Part shown: one piece after another, positions 14,811 through 24,713 of the stretch | Layout: the number at the start of each line of letters is the position of its first letter | How positions within the stretch are numbered: position 1 is the first letter of the stretch | From: an uncultured Oscillospiraceae bacterium | GTDB lineage: Bacteria > Bacillota_A > Clostridia > Oscillospirales > Oscillospiraceae | Reading direction: 5' to 3' | NCBI GenBank assembly: GCA_944385265.1 | Contig: CALWWO010000178.1 | Coordinates: 1 to 28,247 of the forward strand | Length of the DNA stretch: 28,247 bases | The notes under the pieces: model-generated | The model's input: the letters and a program-made list of their open reading frames with translations, nothing else | Database searches by the model: none | What the model was told of the DNA's origin: nothing | Position numbers and translations under genes: made by a program

Positions 14811-15751
14811 AGCATCTGTTTATTATAAATCCGATAGCTGGCGGGAAAAAGCACGATCCCGCAAAGACAGAAGCCGATATAAGGATCCTGATGGGCAGGA
14901 GAGAGGATGATTATGAGATATACTATACCTCCGCGCCGAAGGACGCTACGCGCGCTGTAAAAGAAGCGGTAAATTCCGGGGAAGAGCTGAGGATCTATGC
15001 CTGCGGCGGAGACGGAACGCTCAACGAGTGCGTGACAGGAGCAGCCGGCGCGGCAAACGCCGCCGTCGCGCATTATCCGTGTGGTACGGGCAACGATTTC
15101 ATCAAATGCTTTGGAAAGGAACGCGACAGGTTTTTTACGCTGGCAGAACTTGTGGACGGAGAGGTGTTTCCCATTGACCTGATAGAATGCGGAAACGGGA
15201 TGTACGGTCTTAATATCGCGTCGGTGGGTATCGACGCGCGGATAGGCGCCAATGTCCACAAATACAGCGCGCTTCCTCTCGTAGGAGGAGCGGGCGGCTA
15301 TATAGTGTCGACGATAGCGAATGTAATGAAGGGAATAGGGCAGGAGCTTACTATAACGGTAGACGGCAGGACAATACAGGGAAGGTTTACTATGGTATGT
15401 GCCTGCAACGGGCGGTATTACGGCGGCGTTTTCAATCCGGTGCCGGAGGCTTTGCCAAACGACGGGCTGCTGGATGTCCTGATAGTAAAGGAAGTAGGTC
15501 TTTTGAAATTTGCGGCGCTCGCAGGAAAGTATGCAAAAGGGAAATATAAGGACTATCCGCAGTATATAAAGCATGTAAAAACGAAAAGCATATGTATAGA
15601 AAGTCCGGAAAAAATACTTATGGGCTATGACGGAGAGGCGTTTTACAGCAATAGGGTGACGTTTAAGGTAGTGCCGAAGGGCGTGAATATGCTCTTTCCG
15701 GCAGATATGGCATTTTTTGAAGCTGAGCGCGCGAAAAAATCAGTAAATTAA
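14807..15751 (+). CDS. Diacylglycerol/lipid kinase family protein
   Basis: A soluble lipid kinase of the DagK/YegS/BmrU family, 314 residues. NPIAGG opens the nucleotide-binding domain, with the signatures GGDGTLNE (67-74) and GTGNDF (93-98), a NIASVGIDA segment and a beta-rich C-terminal domain containing PNDGLLDVLIV. In Firmicutes members of this family, DgkB phosphorylates diacylglycerol and recycles it into phospholipid. The start overlaps the stop of the rRNA methyltransferase in ATGA; GGAGGG lies eleven bases upstream. No terminator is obvious before the groESL promoter. Confidence 0.9.
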   Translation: MKHLFIINPIAGGKKHDPAKTEADIRILMGRREDDYEIYYTSAPKDATRAVKEAVNSGEELRIYACGGDGTLNECVTGAAGAANAAVAHYPCGTGNDFIKCFGKERDRFFTLAELVDGEVFPIDLIECGNGMYGLNIASVGIDARIGANVHKYSALPLVGGAGGYIVSTIANVMKGIGQELTITVDGRTIQGRFTMVCACNGRYYGGVFNPVPEALPNDGLLDVLIVKEVGLLKFAALAGKYAKGKYKDYPQYIKHVKTKSICIESPEKILMGYDGEAFYSNRVTFKVVPKGVNMLFPADMAFFEAERAKKSVN

Positions 15752-15844
15752 AGAAAAACAGAGATTTACAGGTCAACACCGAGATAAATAACGATTTCGG
15801 CGAAAAAATAATTGTGAATTTTTTGTAATATGTAAAAATAACGC

Positions 15845-15873
15845 TTGATAAATGGAAATTGATGGGCTATTAT
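15845..15873 (+). promoter_or_regulatory. Sigma-A promoter of groESL
   Basis: TTGATA (15845-15850), a 17-base spacer and TATTAT (15868-15873). Transcription would begin at about 15880, directly before the CIRCE element. Confidence 0.8.
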
Positions 15874-15883
15874 ATTAATTGCA

Positions 15884-15910
15884 TTAGCACTCTGTGATGG
15901 CGAGTGCTAA
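15884..15910. promoter_or_regulatory. CIRCE operator (HrcA site)
   Basis: TTAGCACTC-N9-GAGTGCTAA matches the CIRCE consensus exactly. HrcA bound here represses groESL until heat or unfolded protein draws GroEL away from HrcA. It lies in the leader between the promoter and groES. Confidence 0.98.
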
Positions 15911-15971
15911 TGTGATAAAGACGTAATAATATAAATATTGATATTTTGATATTAATAGGAGGAAGATCAAA

Positions 15972-16256
15972 ATGAAACTCAGACCACTTTTTGACAGAGT
16001 AATAGTCAAGCGCTCCGCGGCGGAAGAGACGACGAAGAGCGGCATAATCCTCACAAGCGCTTCACAGGAAAAGCCTCAAACTTATGAAGTCGTCGCGGTA
16101 GGACCGGGCGGCGTAGTTGACGGCGAAAAGGTAGTTATGGAAGTCAAGACCGGGGATACGGTCATAATCGGCAAATATACAGGTACTGAAGTAAAAATAG
16201 AGGATGAAGAATATACGATCGTTCGCCAATCTGAAATTTTGGCTGTAGTAGAATAA
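15972..16256 (+). CDS. groES: Co-chaperonin GroES
   Basis: The 10-kDa lid of the GroEL chamber, 94 residues, normal length. MKLRPLFDRVIVKR at the start, the mobile-loop region TTKSGIILTSASQEKPQ (about 20-36) and the terminal EYTIVRQSEILAVVE are characteristic. The ribosome site AGGAGG lies nine bases upstream. Transcribed from the CIRCE-controlled promoter with groEL 18 bases downstream. Confidence 0.99.
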   Translation: MKLRPLFDRVIVKRSAAEETTKSGIILTSASQEKPQTYEVVAVGPGGVVDGEKVVMEVKTGDTVIIGKYTGTEVKIEDEEYTIVRQSEILAVVE

Positions 16257-17900
<1,644 letters not shown>

Positions 17901-17923
17901 TCATAAACCAGCATAAGGTGAAA

Positions 17924-17972
17924 GCGGGTGCCTTGCTATGCAGCAGGGCACCCGCTCGATGTTTGATTTTTT
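17924..17972 (+). terminator. groESL terminator
   Basis: GCGGGTGCCTTGCT (17924-17937) pairs with AGCAGGGCACCCGC (17942-17955) with one T-G pair and a 4-base loop, followed by a T-rich tract reaching T6 at 17967-17972. It separates groEL from the convergent nadE. Confidence 0.85.
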
Positions 17973-17986
17973 AAATAGGGTATGCG

Positions 17987-18733
17987 TCATACGCTTTCAG
18001 GGCTGAACGGAAATACATCCATATATTTAAGCTTGAACAGGTTAAGCTGGTGCATACGATCGATCCTTGCCTTCGTCTCAGGCTCAGGCTCTACTCCTTC
18101 ACGGATATAGCGGTCGAGCTCAGCGTAAGTAAAGCCGAGATTATCCTCGTCCGTCTTACCGCAGAGACCGTCGATAGGCACTTTTTCGATAAATTTTTCA
18201 GAAAGACCGAGATACCGCCCGATTGCCTTCACTTCCGCTACGGTGAAATTGGCAAGCGGCGCGAAATCGCCGGCTCCGTCTCCATATCTTGTAGCGTATC
18301 CGACCCAGTCTTCAGAGAGGTTGCACGTGTTTGCGACCCTGCCATTATTTGACTGCGCGACGGCGTAGACGGACGCCATGCGTATACGTGCCGGGAGGTT
18401 GAAGCGCGTTGCGTCGGTGATCTCAAACTTACCGTCAAGCTCATTGAGTACGGCGGTAACGGCGTTTCCGATATTCACGGTGTAATTTTTGATATCGAGT
18501 GTTTTGCACAGTTCGATGGAGTAGTCGATATCAAACTGCGTTCCCTGCGGCATCATAACGCCGATGACGCGCTCTTTTCCAAGCGCCTTTACGCACAGCG
18601 CCGCTGTGACGGAACTGTCTTTACCGCCGGAGATTCCGAGAACGGCGTTACAGCCCGCGCCGTTTTTTTCAAACCAGCCGCGGATCCATTCTATACAAGC
18701 TTCAGCGGCTTTTGCGGCGTTAAAGTTATACAT
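17987..18733 (-). CDS. nadE: NAD synthetase, ammonia-type
   Basis: Converts nicotinic acid adenine dinucleotide to NAD with ATP. The 248 residues form only the synthetase domain; there is no N-terminal glutaminase domain, so the nitrogen donor should be free ammonia. The ATP-pyrophosphatase loop SGGKDSS (35-41) is clear, followed by CNLSEDWVGYATRYGDGAGDFAPLANFTVAEVKAIG and GLCGKTDEDNLGFTY, which are NadE signatures (the former is longer than a motif: key residues are the SEDWVGYATRYGD core). The start follows GAGGAGG by seven bases. It lies 45 bases after the pyridoxal kinase-like gene, forming a two-gene cofactor unit. Confidence 0.95.
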   Translation of the reverse strand: MYNFNAAKAAEACIEWIRGWFEKNGAGCNAVLGISGGKDSSVTAALCVKALGKERVIGVMMPQGTQFDIDYSIELCKTLDIKNYTVNIGNAVTAVLNELDGKFEITDATRFNLPARIRMASVYAVAQSNNGRVANTCNLSEDWVGYATRYGDGAGDFAPLANFTVAEVKAIGRYLGLSEKFIEKVPIDGLCGKTDEDNLGFTYAELDRYIREGVEPEPETKARIDRMHQLNLFKLKYMDVFPFSPESV

Positions 18734-18778
18734 CGCGATACCTCCTCAAATGAAATAAAGGTTATAAAATGTGTGGGA

Positions 18779-19624
18779 TCAATCCAAAAGACCGATGTTT
18801 TTAAGCAGCGACGGGATAGCCTGCTCAAAATTGACGCCATACTTGCGCTCCGGGTTGTTCTCGATAGTTTCCGTGATTGAGCGGCATGTAAAATCCACTG
18901 CTATATCGGCGGATTTTTCAAGCGATTTTCCATTCATCAGCGCGGCTGTAAGCGCGCTTGCGAATACGTCGCCTGTGCCGTGATAAAACGGGCAGATTAT
19001 TTTGTGAGAGGTGAAGTATATATCTTTTCCGGAGTAGCATGCTGCCCCGAGATCTTCACTGTTGTAATACACGCCGGTCAGCACGACGTTTTTTGCGCCA
19101 AGCGCATAAAGCCCGTTGAGCAGCATATCGATATACTCATGGGTGTAGGGACCTTGACGGTATTCAACTCCGAGCATAAGCGCCGCCTCGGTTATGTTTG
19201 GGACGATGATATCGGCTCTTGCACAGAGATTTTTCATATGCGACGGGAAATCCTCTCCAAAGCAGGTATAAAGGCTTCCGTTATCTGCCATGGCAGGGTC
19301 TACGATGACGAGCGTGTCGTCAGACGAGATAAGGTCAATTATACGACCGACAATTTCGATCTGCTCGATAGAGCCGAGAAATCCAGTGTATATCGCGTCA
19401 AAATGCAGACCGAGCTTATGCCAATGCTCGGCTATTTTTTGTATCTCATCCGTGAGGTCCAAAAAGGTATACCCCTCAAACCCGGACGTGTGGGTGGATA
19501 ATATAGAGGTTGGAATAACGGACGTTTCTACGCCGGCGGCTGATATTATCGGAAGCGCGACGGTGAGCGAACATTTCCCGAAGCCCGATATGTCATGTAT
19601 TGCGGCAACACGTTTCTGTTTCAT
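18779..19624 (-). CDS. Pyridoxamine/pyridoxal kinase
   Basis: A ribokinase-fold B6-vitamer kinase of 281 residues, PdxY/PdxK type. It opens with IHDISGFGKCSLTVALPIISA, in which SGFGKCS replaces the S-x-x-G-x-G of the related ThiD-type kinases, and has an STHTSGF substrate segment, VDPAMADNG, PNITEAALML, and the anion-hole and catalytic motif HGTGDVFAS with the Asp near 219. The start is ATG 19624, nine bases after AGGAG. Its product PLP and the neighbour's NAD are both cofactors; a direct link is only inferred. Confidence 0.88.
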   Translation of the reverse strand: MKQKRVAAIHDISGFGKCSLTVALPIISAAGVETSVIPTSILSTHTSGFEGYTFLDLTDEIQKIAEHWHKLGLHFDAIYTGFLGSIEQIEIVGRIIDLISSDDTLVIVDPAMADNGSLYTCFGEDFPSHMKNLCARADIIVPNITEAALMLGVEYRQGPYTHEYIDMLLNGLYALGAKNVVLTGVYYNSEDLGAACYSGKDIYFTSHKIICPFYHGTGDVFASALTAALMNGKSLEKSADIAVDFTCRSITETIENNPERKYGVNFEQAIPSLLKNIGLLD

Positions 19625-19696
19625 AGCATATTTCTCCTTAACGTCCGCCGAAGATAAGCGAGAGAAAATGGCTATGGCGGACAAGCAATATATACA

Positions 19697-19724
19697 ATAT
19701 TAGCACAAAAAAATTAAAAATCAA
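19697..19724 (-). promoter_or_regulatory. Probable promoter of the B6 kinase-nadE operon
   Basis: On the minus strand TTGATT (19724-19719), a 16-base T-rich spacer, and TAATAT (19702-19697), about 73 bases before the kinase start. Found by eye. Confidence 0.45.
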
Positions 19725-19853
19725 TCCAATAGCTTTCTTTTACTCTTTAAAAAAGTGTAGAATCAGGTGCTAAAATCATTAATGTATAATGATGAATATT
19801 GTAGCTCGCCGACCGCGATGCATGGCTTTTCCGCAACAGCAGAGTTCGCGGCG

Positions 19854-20495
19854 CTATATCTGCCCTCTACTCCGCAGGAAAGAAGAGCCTCCAAATAATT
19901 TCACATTCAATCGCTCCCGTTTTTCTTTGCTTGTAAGCAGCCGTACAAGGACGGCTGCGGTTATCATAAAAAATCCCAAAACAGTAGTTCGGTTTTTAAT
20001 TTTCCGAAAAATAGTTATAAGTGAAATCAAATAAGAGAAAATTGTTTTGTAAAAGTCGGGAGTGATCTTCAATACGGTGGAAAATATGATAAAGAAAAAT
20101 GCCAAGATAAGCAGAGCATCCAGAGCAGGATACAGTCCAGCAAGACATCCAAACGTAACTGCAATACCTTTGCCACCGTGAAATCCATAATGCAGCGGGA
20201 AAATATGTCCAATTACCGGTGCAGCGATGACGAGTGCAGCCAAAAACGAGTTGGTTTTATCGGCGGTGCCATAGCGCATAAACAGAGCTACCGGAACAAA
20301 TCCCTTTAGTATGTCAAATATCAATGTAAGAATACCGCACCAAAATCCGCCGTATATAAAGGCATTTGTGGTTCCCGGATTATGATCGACACTTTGTCCA
20401 AGTATATCCTTTTTGAATATCCACGCAAATATGCGGGCATACAGGACACTTCCGGAGAGATATCCCATACAAATAAAAATCGTTGTTTGAAGCAT
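19854..20495 (-). CDS. PlsY-family acyl-phosphate:glycerol-3-phosphate acyltransferase
   Basis: An integral membrane acyltransferase of 213 residues that moves an acyl group from acyl phosphate to glycerol-3-phosphate, the first step of phospholipid synthesis. All three PlsY motifs are visible: SGSV (14-17), HNPGTTNA (38-45) and GHIFPLHYGFHGGKGIA (96-112). About five to six hydrophobic helices and a basic C-terminal tail follow. Motif 1 is SGSVLYA rather than the usual SGSIPFG, so this may be a paralogue and not the housekeeping copy. The start follows GAGGTG by six bases. It lies 45 bases downstream of an ABC exporter stump. Confidence 0.85.
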   Translation of the reverse strand: MLQTTIFICMGYLSGSVLYARIFAWIFKKDILGQSVDHNPGTTNAFIYGGFWCGILTLIFDILKGFVPVALFMRYGTADKTNSFLAALVIAAPVIGHIFPLHYGFHGGKGIAVTFGCLAGLYPALDALLILAFFFIIFSTVLKITPDFYKTIFSYLISLITIFRKIKNRTTVLGFFMITAAVLVRLLTSKEKRERLNVKLFGGSSFLRSRGQI

Positions 20496-20540
20496 TTATA
20501 TCACCTCGTTGAAACCAGTTAACTGTTTTTATTGCCGTTT

Positions 20541-20773
20541 CTAATAATTTCGATACGACAGATCGTATACAATGTAAGCAAGTAAAGCCATGACTGCCAT
20601 GACCACGGCAATAGACAAAATCATATTTCTGTCATTACCCGCAACACCGAGATCGATCATCCCGGCAAGCATAGTTGGCAGCGGCATTTCTGCCATGGAT
20701 GCCAGCAGCATAAAAAGAATAAAAAAATAATATGCTTTCGGCTGAGTTTTACATGCGACAGTATCGTTCTCAT
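20541..20773 (-). pseudogene. Truncated N-terminus of an ABC-type exporter
   Basis: Read on the minus strand the segment encodes a first transmembrane helix and loop, FILFMLLASMAEMPLPTMLA then GMIDLGVAGNDRNMIL, typical of the start of MsbA/LmrA-type fused ABC exporters (ASMAELxLPTxLxxIIDxGV pattern). It stops at TAG 20541-20543 after about 75 residues, where a full protein has 550 or more. The likely start at 20773 (MRTILSHVK) connects to this frame only if one A is added to the run in GTAAAACTC. No Walker A or B region follows: plsY begins within 50 bases. A divergent TetR gene is the kind of regulator that usually controls such exporters. A genuine small membrane protein cannot be excluded. 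Confidence 0.55.
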
Positions 20774-20861
20774 AGTCGTTCTCTCTTTCTCCGGCGCATG
20801 ATTTTTAGTGAGTAGCTTGACAGCACGCAGAAAAGATTATAGTATAAAAGAAATTTTAGTA

Positions 20862-20912
20862 TCTTTGATATTAATATACCACAAATAATACCAAAATCAA
20901 GAGTATCAAAGA
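20862..20912. promoter_or_regulatory. Inverted repeat between ABC stump and tetR
   Basis: TCTTTGATA (20862-20870) and TATCAAAGA (20904-20912) are exact complements 33 bases apart in the AT-rich divergent region. Two half-sites for a dimeric regulator or a weak hairpin are possible. Confidence 0.3.
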
Positions 20913-20944
20913 AAGTGGAACGATGTAATAATTTTAGTTTCTGA

Positions 20945-20968
20945 GAAACAAATTACCAAAATTGTTTC
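20945..20968. promoter_or_regulatory. Candidate TetR operator
   Basis: GAAACAA-N10-TTGTTTC is a 24-base palindrome ending 33 bases before the tetR-type start. Size and position fit autoregulation by a TetR dimer; this is inference. Confidence 0.4.
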
Positions 20969-21001
20969 ATTCTCATGGAAGATCTGAAAGGAGAATTAGT
21001 T

Positions 21002-21526
21002 ATGCGCAGAACTACAGCCACAACAGAATATCTTAAAGAGTGTATGGGAACGGCTCTTTTTGAATTGATGAAAGAAAAGCCTATAGAAAAGATCAGTATC
21101 GAAGAAATGACTGCTAAAGCCGATGTCGGGCGGTCTACTTATTTTCGTTACTTTAAGAGCAAAGATGAAGTTTTAGTATTTAAAATACATTGCCTATGGA
21201 ATCGGTTTGCCGAAGAAAACCGCATCACGGATTTTCGCGCTGATATGTATACGAGTACGAGGCTGTTTTTTGAATTTTGTCTTTCTATACGGGATATCAA
21301 CGACCTGCTATATCGAGTTGGTCATCAGAAGGTTATTTTAGATGTATATTTGCAGGTTTTAAACCCAGGAGAGCAAGAGGAAGATATTATCACTTATTAT
21401 AAACAAAACAGGATTGCTTACGCCCTTTACGGTATAGTCAACGCATGGATTTTACGCGGTTATCAGGAAACTCCGTCGCAAATGGTGACAATATTATACG
21501 ACTTGCAGGAGACTTCCAAGCAGTGA
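21002..21526 (+). CDS. TetR/AcrR family transcriptional regulator
   Basis: A 174-residue TetR-type repressor. The N-terminal helix-turn-helix spans about 31-53 (ISIEEMTAKADVGRSTYFRYF), with the family's typical YFRYFKSKDEV. The rest is an all-helical ligand and dimer domain resembling the C-terminal domain of clostridial TetR proteins. ATG 21002 is chosen because AAAGGAG lies eight bases upstream; an in-frame ATG at 20975 has none. It diverges from the ABC exporter stump and plsY, its probable original targets. A hairpin terminator follows at 21646-21685. Confidence 0.9.
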   Translation: MRRTTATTEYLKECMGTALFELMKEKPIEKISIEEMTAKADVGRSTYFRYFKSKDEVLVFKIHCLWNRFAEENRITDFRADMYTSTRLFFEFCLSIRDINDLLYRVGHQKVILDVYLQVLNPGEQEEDIITYYKQNRIAYALYGIVNAWILRGYQETPSQMVTILYDLQETSKQ

Positions 21527-21645
21527 AGCGGCGGAGGATATATTATTTGATAAATATGGCTAATTTCGTTTGATACTTGAAATTGAAATCTTTTTGCAAC
21601 TTACGATAACTGCATTTTATTAAAATATATCAAAGCACAGAATAT

Positions 21646-21685
21646 AAAGCTTGGAGACGGGGAAAGTCGTTTGGCTCCAAGCTTT
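21646..21685 (+). terminator. Stem-loop after tetR-type gene
   Basis: AAAGCTTGGAG (21646-21656) pairs with CTCCAAGCTTT (21675-21685), extended by outer GCACA/TGTGC. The 18-base loop is long and the U-run short (TTTT), so efficiency is uncertain. Confidence 0.55.
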
Positions 21686-21814
21686 TGTGCGTGAGTATTA
21701 AAATATGGACCGCAACATTTTTTCACCTTTAAAGGCTGGATAGATCCACAGCATACAAAATTACATAACATAAAGCAGGTGTATATCTTGTTCGGAGTTT
21801 AATGTATGTGAGCA

Positions 21815-21844
21815 TTGACGCAAAGAATGCGCGCGTGATATACT
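21815..21844 (+). promoter_or_regulatory. Promoter of the DUF1836 gene
   Basis: TTGACG (21815-21820), an 18-base spacer and TATACT (21839-21844), about 80 bases before the start codon. The remainder of 21690-21899 shows no gene. Confidence 0.55.
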
Positions 21845-21923
21845 TTTTGAAGCTAGGCATTATTTAAAACGCTTTTTATAGCGTAAATCGTATGAGAATA
21901 TGTGCAAAAAGGAAATACAATAT

Positions 21924-22406
21924 ATGACAAATTATAAATTAGCTGATTTCAGCCTGCCTCGCTGGGCAGAGCTGCCATCAATAGCTCTGTATCTAGATCA
22001 GGTGCTCATTATTTTAAACGAAGCGTTGCGTGATATAACAGCGGAGGACGAAAAAGTTATAACGGCGACGATAATCAATAATTATGTAAAGCAAAAGGTC
22101 ATTATGCCGACGGTGAAGAAAAAGTATTCAAGAGAACATCTTGCAGAGCTTATAATGATAACAGCACTCAAGCGCGTGCTTTCAACGGCAGAGATCGTGT
22201 TGGTACTGCGAGATATAAAATCAGGGCGCAGTACGGAAGAGGCGTATGAAATATTTTGTGAAGAGCTGGAAAACGGGCTGCGTCTGACCGGCGCGGCTGA
22301 AGAAAGCGGGCGCTGCCCGGAACTGTCAAGGCTTGCGATAAAAGCGCTGACAGGTAAGATCATGTTCGATTTCACAGTCGCAGAGCAGGAAAAAGGTAAT
22401 GCATAG
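21924..22406 (+). CDS. DUF1836 domain protein (putative HTH regulator)
   Basis: A 160-residue member of the DUF1836 family found in Firmicutes. The segment FSLPRWAELPSIALYLDQVL, then TATIINNYVKQKVIMPTVKKKYSREHLAELIMI, is the family hallmark (key residues: TxTMINNYVKxKxIxxPxxKxYxxxHLAxLI pattern). The N-terminal part resembles a MerR-like helix-turn-helix, so DNA binding is likely but unproven. ATG 21924 is preferred, ten bases after AAGGA; an upstream ATG at 21900 has no ribosome site. Own promoter and terminator, so it is monocistronic. Target genes are unknown. Confidence 0.82.
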   Translation: MTNYKLADFSLPRWAELPSIALYLDQVLIILNEALRDITAEDEKVITATIINNYVKQKVIMPTVKKKYSREHLAELIMITALKRVLSTAEIVLVLRDIKSGRSTEEAYEIFCEELENGLRLTGAAEESGRCPELSRLAIKALTGKIMFDFTVAEQEKGNA

Positions 22407-22570
22407 GAGATTGAACGGGGAGATCGCCGCGCTACGGAAATAACACAGGGCGATATTATATCGGCTTATGTTTAAAATGCAATGCGCCTGAATTTTTGCT
22501 TTTACTCTGCCGCGCTTGACAATATGGCGGCGCACGCGCTTTTGAATTGCCGCGCTGTATATAAATATAC

Positions 22571-22603
22571 AAAAGCACCTCACAAATCTTGTGAGGTGCT
22601 TTT
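22571..22603. terminator. Bidirectional terminator
   Basis: AAAAGCACCTCACAA (22571-22585) and TTGTGAGGTGCTTTT (22589-22603) form a perfect 15-bp stem with a 3-base loop and A/T ends. It serves the DUF1836 gene (+) and the M50 protease gene (-). About 165 bases of non-coding sequence precede it. Confidence 0.88.
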
Positions 22604-22670
22604 TAACCGGTGCGGCTGGAGCGCCCTTTTACTTGATTTCAAGGAGCGGGTAGTTATGAAAGGGATTATT

Positions 22671-23828
22671 TTACAGATCGGCGTTGTTTTTATCCGCATA
22701 TTTTTTGCGCGCGATCTCAATAAGCTCGCGTTCGCCCTCGAGCTCATGCTGGTGCGGATATCGCTTGGCGATCTTTTCAAAAGTATCAAGCGCCTTCTGT
22801 GACGCTGCCTCGTCGCCGTTATATAAAAGCTCGTACGAGTAAATGAATCTGGCTGACGACGGCAGAGATTTTGCCGTAGCCTTTATCATTTTTGAGACCT
22901 GCTTGGTGTACAGCTTTTTGGTCAACTCTTGATTGCCGCTGAGAATAAGCTCGCAGTATATCATCTCAGCTATGACGAGCGATTTATACAGATCAGGCAG
23001 CGCGGCGTTTTTTTCAATCAGCGTATTGCCAATTTCTTTAGCGCGGTCAAAATCGAGCGCGTCCATTGCTCTGCTAAGGGCGAATACGCTGATAGAGGCG
23101 CTAAGTGTGTCGTCACCGTCTGCGGACAGACTGAAAAGCTCCTCCGGCATATCTTTAAGGCGCATACCAGATGAATTGAGCTCGTTTATACGCAGCTGCT
23201 TCCAAAATGCCTCGCGCGCGACGCGGTTTTTCATAAGCATAAGCGCGTTAGTTCCGTCGTTTGATACCGGACCGACCTTTACAGGGATACCGTTTAAGAG
23301 GGCAAAAAAGCAGCCGATTATGGCGACTATGAGCGCAAACGCAGATAATACCGGAATGTCCCTGCAAACGAGCCGGACGAGCGCCATTATAGCTGAAAAG
23401 GCGAGATTCATTATACAGCCGCCCATGTTATACAGAAAAACCGGAAAATCGCCGGTGGCTTCACCGGGCGGAGACATAAGGCACTGCCCGCTTGTCCCGG
23501 CTAAAGAATATTTAGCCAGCCTTAATTTACCGTTCGCTTTAAGGAGAATAATGTTGCCGATACGGTAAGATACGAAGCCGTATCCCGTAATAACGCCGAA
23601 CACAAGGTGCCCCGCCTCATGCACCGCTATCTGTAAAAATATGCCTGCATACACCGAGACGACAACGGTGCCGACAAGCATGGCAAAACGACCAAAGCCG
23701 TCAAATCCTTCAAATGTTTCGCCGAGTGTGGCGGCGCCAAGATATCCGAGAACGCCTCCGAATATCAGGGAGATCGCTATGACTATGCCTGAGACTATTT
23801 TGTCTTTGAGTGAAAATAGAGCGTTCAT
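22671..23828 (-). CDS. M50-family membrane metalloprotease with helical C-terminal extension
   Basis: A site-2-protease-like intramembrane zinc protease, 385 residues. The HEAGH zinc motif is at 70-74 inside the second hydrophobic segment. A later LLNGIPVKVGPVSNDGTNAL segment supplies the N-x-x-P and Asp-Gly of the second motif. About five membrane helices fill the first 200 residues. The last 180 residues are soluble and helix-rich (for example YKSLVIAEMIYCELILSG), resembling TPR-like repeats, which is unlike SpoIVFB or RseP; no PDZ domain is seen. The ATG at 23828 follows GGAGGG by seven bases. Substrate unknown. It lies 95 bases after ktrA with no obvious terminator between, so it may be co-transcribed. 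Confidence 0.82.
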   Translation of the reverse strand: MNALFSLKDKIVSGIVIAISLIFGGVLGYLGAATLGETFEGFDGFGRFAMLVGTVVVSVYAGIFLQIAVHEAGHLVFGVITGYGFVSYRIGNIILLKANGKLRLAKYSLAGTSGQCLMSPPGEATGDFPVFLYNMGGCIMNLAFSAIMALVRLVCRDIPVLSAFALIVAIIGCFFALLNGIPVKVGPVSNDGTNALMLMKNRVAREAFWKQLRINELNSSGMRLKDMPEELFSLSADGDDTLSASISVFALSRAMDALDFDRAKEIGNTLIEKNAALPDLYKSLVIAEMIYCELILSGNQELTKKLYTKQVSKMIKATAKSLPSSARFIYSYELLYNGDEAASQKALDTFEKIAKRYPHQHELEGERELIEIARKKYADKNNADL

Positions 23829-23923
23829 GAGATGACCCTCCATAAAATTAGAGGCGGGTTAGGACCCCGCCTCCCTTATTATAGATAATACGACAAGCCC
23901 GCAAGACATGTCAATATGAAGGC

Positions 23924-24601
23924 TCAGCCCAGCGATTCTTCGAATTGATGTATCTTATCAAAGCTGCCGATGACGAATATAGCGTTATCGTCTTTAAAAA
24001 CGTGATCGGGCAAAACATCGGTTGAAATATCGCCGTCATGCTCGATAGCGATGATATTAAGCCCGTATTTCCTACGTATGTCGAGATCGAGAATCGTCCT
24101 TCCGACAAAATTCGACGGGATCGGGATCCTGGATATGTCGATATTTTCGCTCAGCTCCACATAGTTGAGTATTTTTGAAGATTCAAGACGTCTTGCAAGG
24201 CGGAGAGCCATGTCGCGTTCGGGATATACGACCTCTGCGCCGAGCTTTTCAAGGATTTCGCCATGTTCAGCGCTGCTTGCCTTTGCGATAACGCACGGTA
24301 TGCCGAGGCTTGTCAGCGTGAGTGTTGCGAGTATGGAAGTGTCGATCCTCTCTCCAATGCAGAGAACTACGACGTCGCAGTCCTGTATACCAGTCTCAAG
24401 AAGCGTCTTTTTATCGAGATTTTTTACGATAAATGCGTTTTCCGTGTACTCGCGTATCTCGCGTATACTGTCTTCGTCGGCGTCGAGGACGAGGATGTCC
24501 TTTCCGCTCTCGGTGAGCTGAAGCGCAAGCGCTTTCCCGAAGCGACCGAGACCTATGATCCCATACATCTTATCTTGTTTTGTGTTTTTCCGAAATTTCA
24601 T
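23924..24601 (-). CDS. KtrA/TrkA-type potassium channel regulatory subunit
   Basis: The cytoplasmic gating ring of a Ktr potassium uptake system, 225 residues. An RCK_N Rossmann domain begins YGIIGLGRFGKALA (GxGxxG at 17-22) and continues to about 140; the RCK_C domain with PSNFVGRTILDLDIRRKYGLNIIAI follows. RCK_N binds ATP/ADP or NAD(H), and RCK_C in KtrA/KtrC proteins binds cyclic di-AMP, so potassium import is probably inhibited by that messenger. ATG 24601 follows GGAG by six bases. It lies 158 bases downstream of the ktrB-type gene in the same direction; two stem-loops sit between them. Confidence 0.92.
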   Translation of the reverse strand: MKFRKNTKQDKMYGIIGLGRFGKALALQLTESGKDILVLDADEDSIREIREYTENAFIVKNLDKKTLLETGIQDCDVVVLCIGERIDTSILATLTLTSLGIPCVIAKASSAEHGEILEKLGAEVVYPERDMALRLARRLESSKILNYVELSENIDISRIPIPSNFVGRTILDLDIRRKYGLNIIAIEHDGDISTDVLPDHVFKDDNAIFVIGSFDKIHQFEESLG

Positions 24602-24616
24602 GATACACTCCAATCT

Positions 24617-24664
24617 GCCGCCGTACTCTGCCGGATCGGTCCGGCACGGCTCAAAAGCGGCGGC
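24617..24664 (-). other. Nested hairpin just upstream of the ktrA-type ribosome site
   Basis: Outer arms GCCGCCG (24617-24623) and CGGCGGC (24658-24664) enclose a perfect TGCCGGA-TCGG-TCCGGCA hairpin (24629-24646). On the minus strand it ends seven bases before the GGAG of ktrA. There is no U-run, so it is more likely an mRNA stability or translation element than a terminator. Confidence 0.4.
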
Positions 24665-24713
24665 GTATAAAGATTTTGACCATTATGTTGTATAATAAAA
24701 AAGCTTGAAGAGA

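Noticed and set aside
19789..20034. Plus-strand open frame over the 3' end of plsY
   Set aside because: Antisense to a well-supported PlsY coding region and without known motifs.
22482..22802. Plus-strand open frame overlapping the 22571-22603 terminator
   Set aside because: It crosses a strong bidirectional terminator and lies antisense to the 3' end of the M50 gene.
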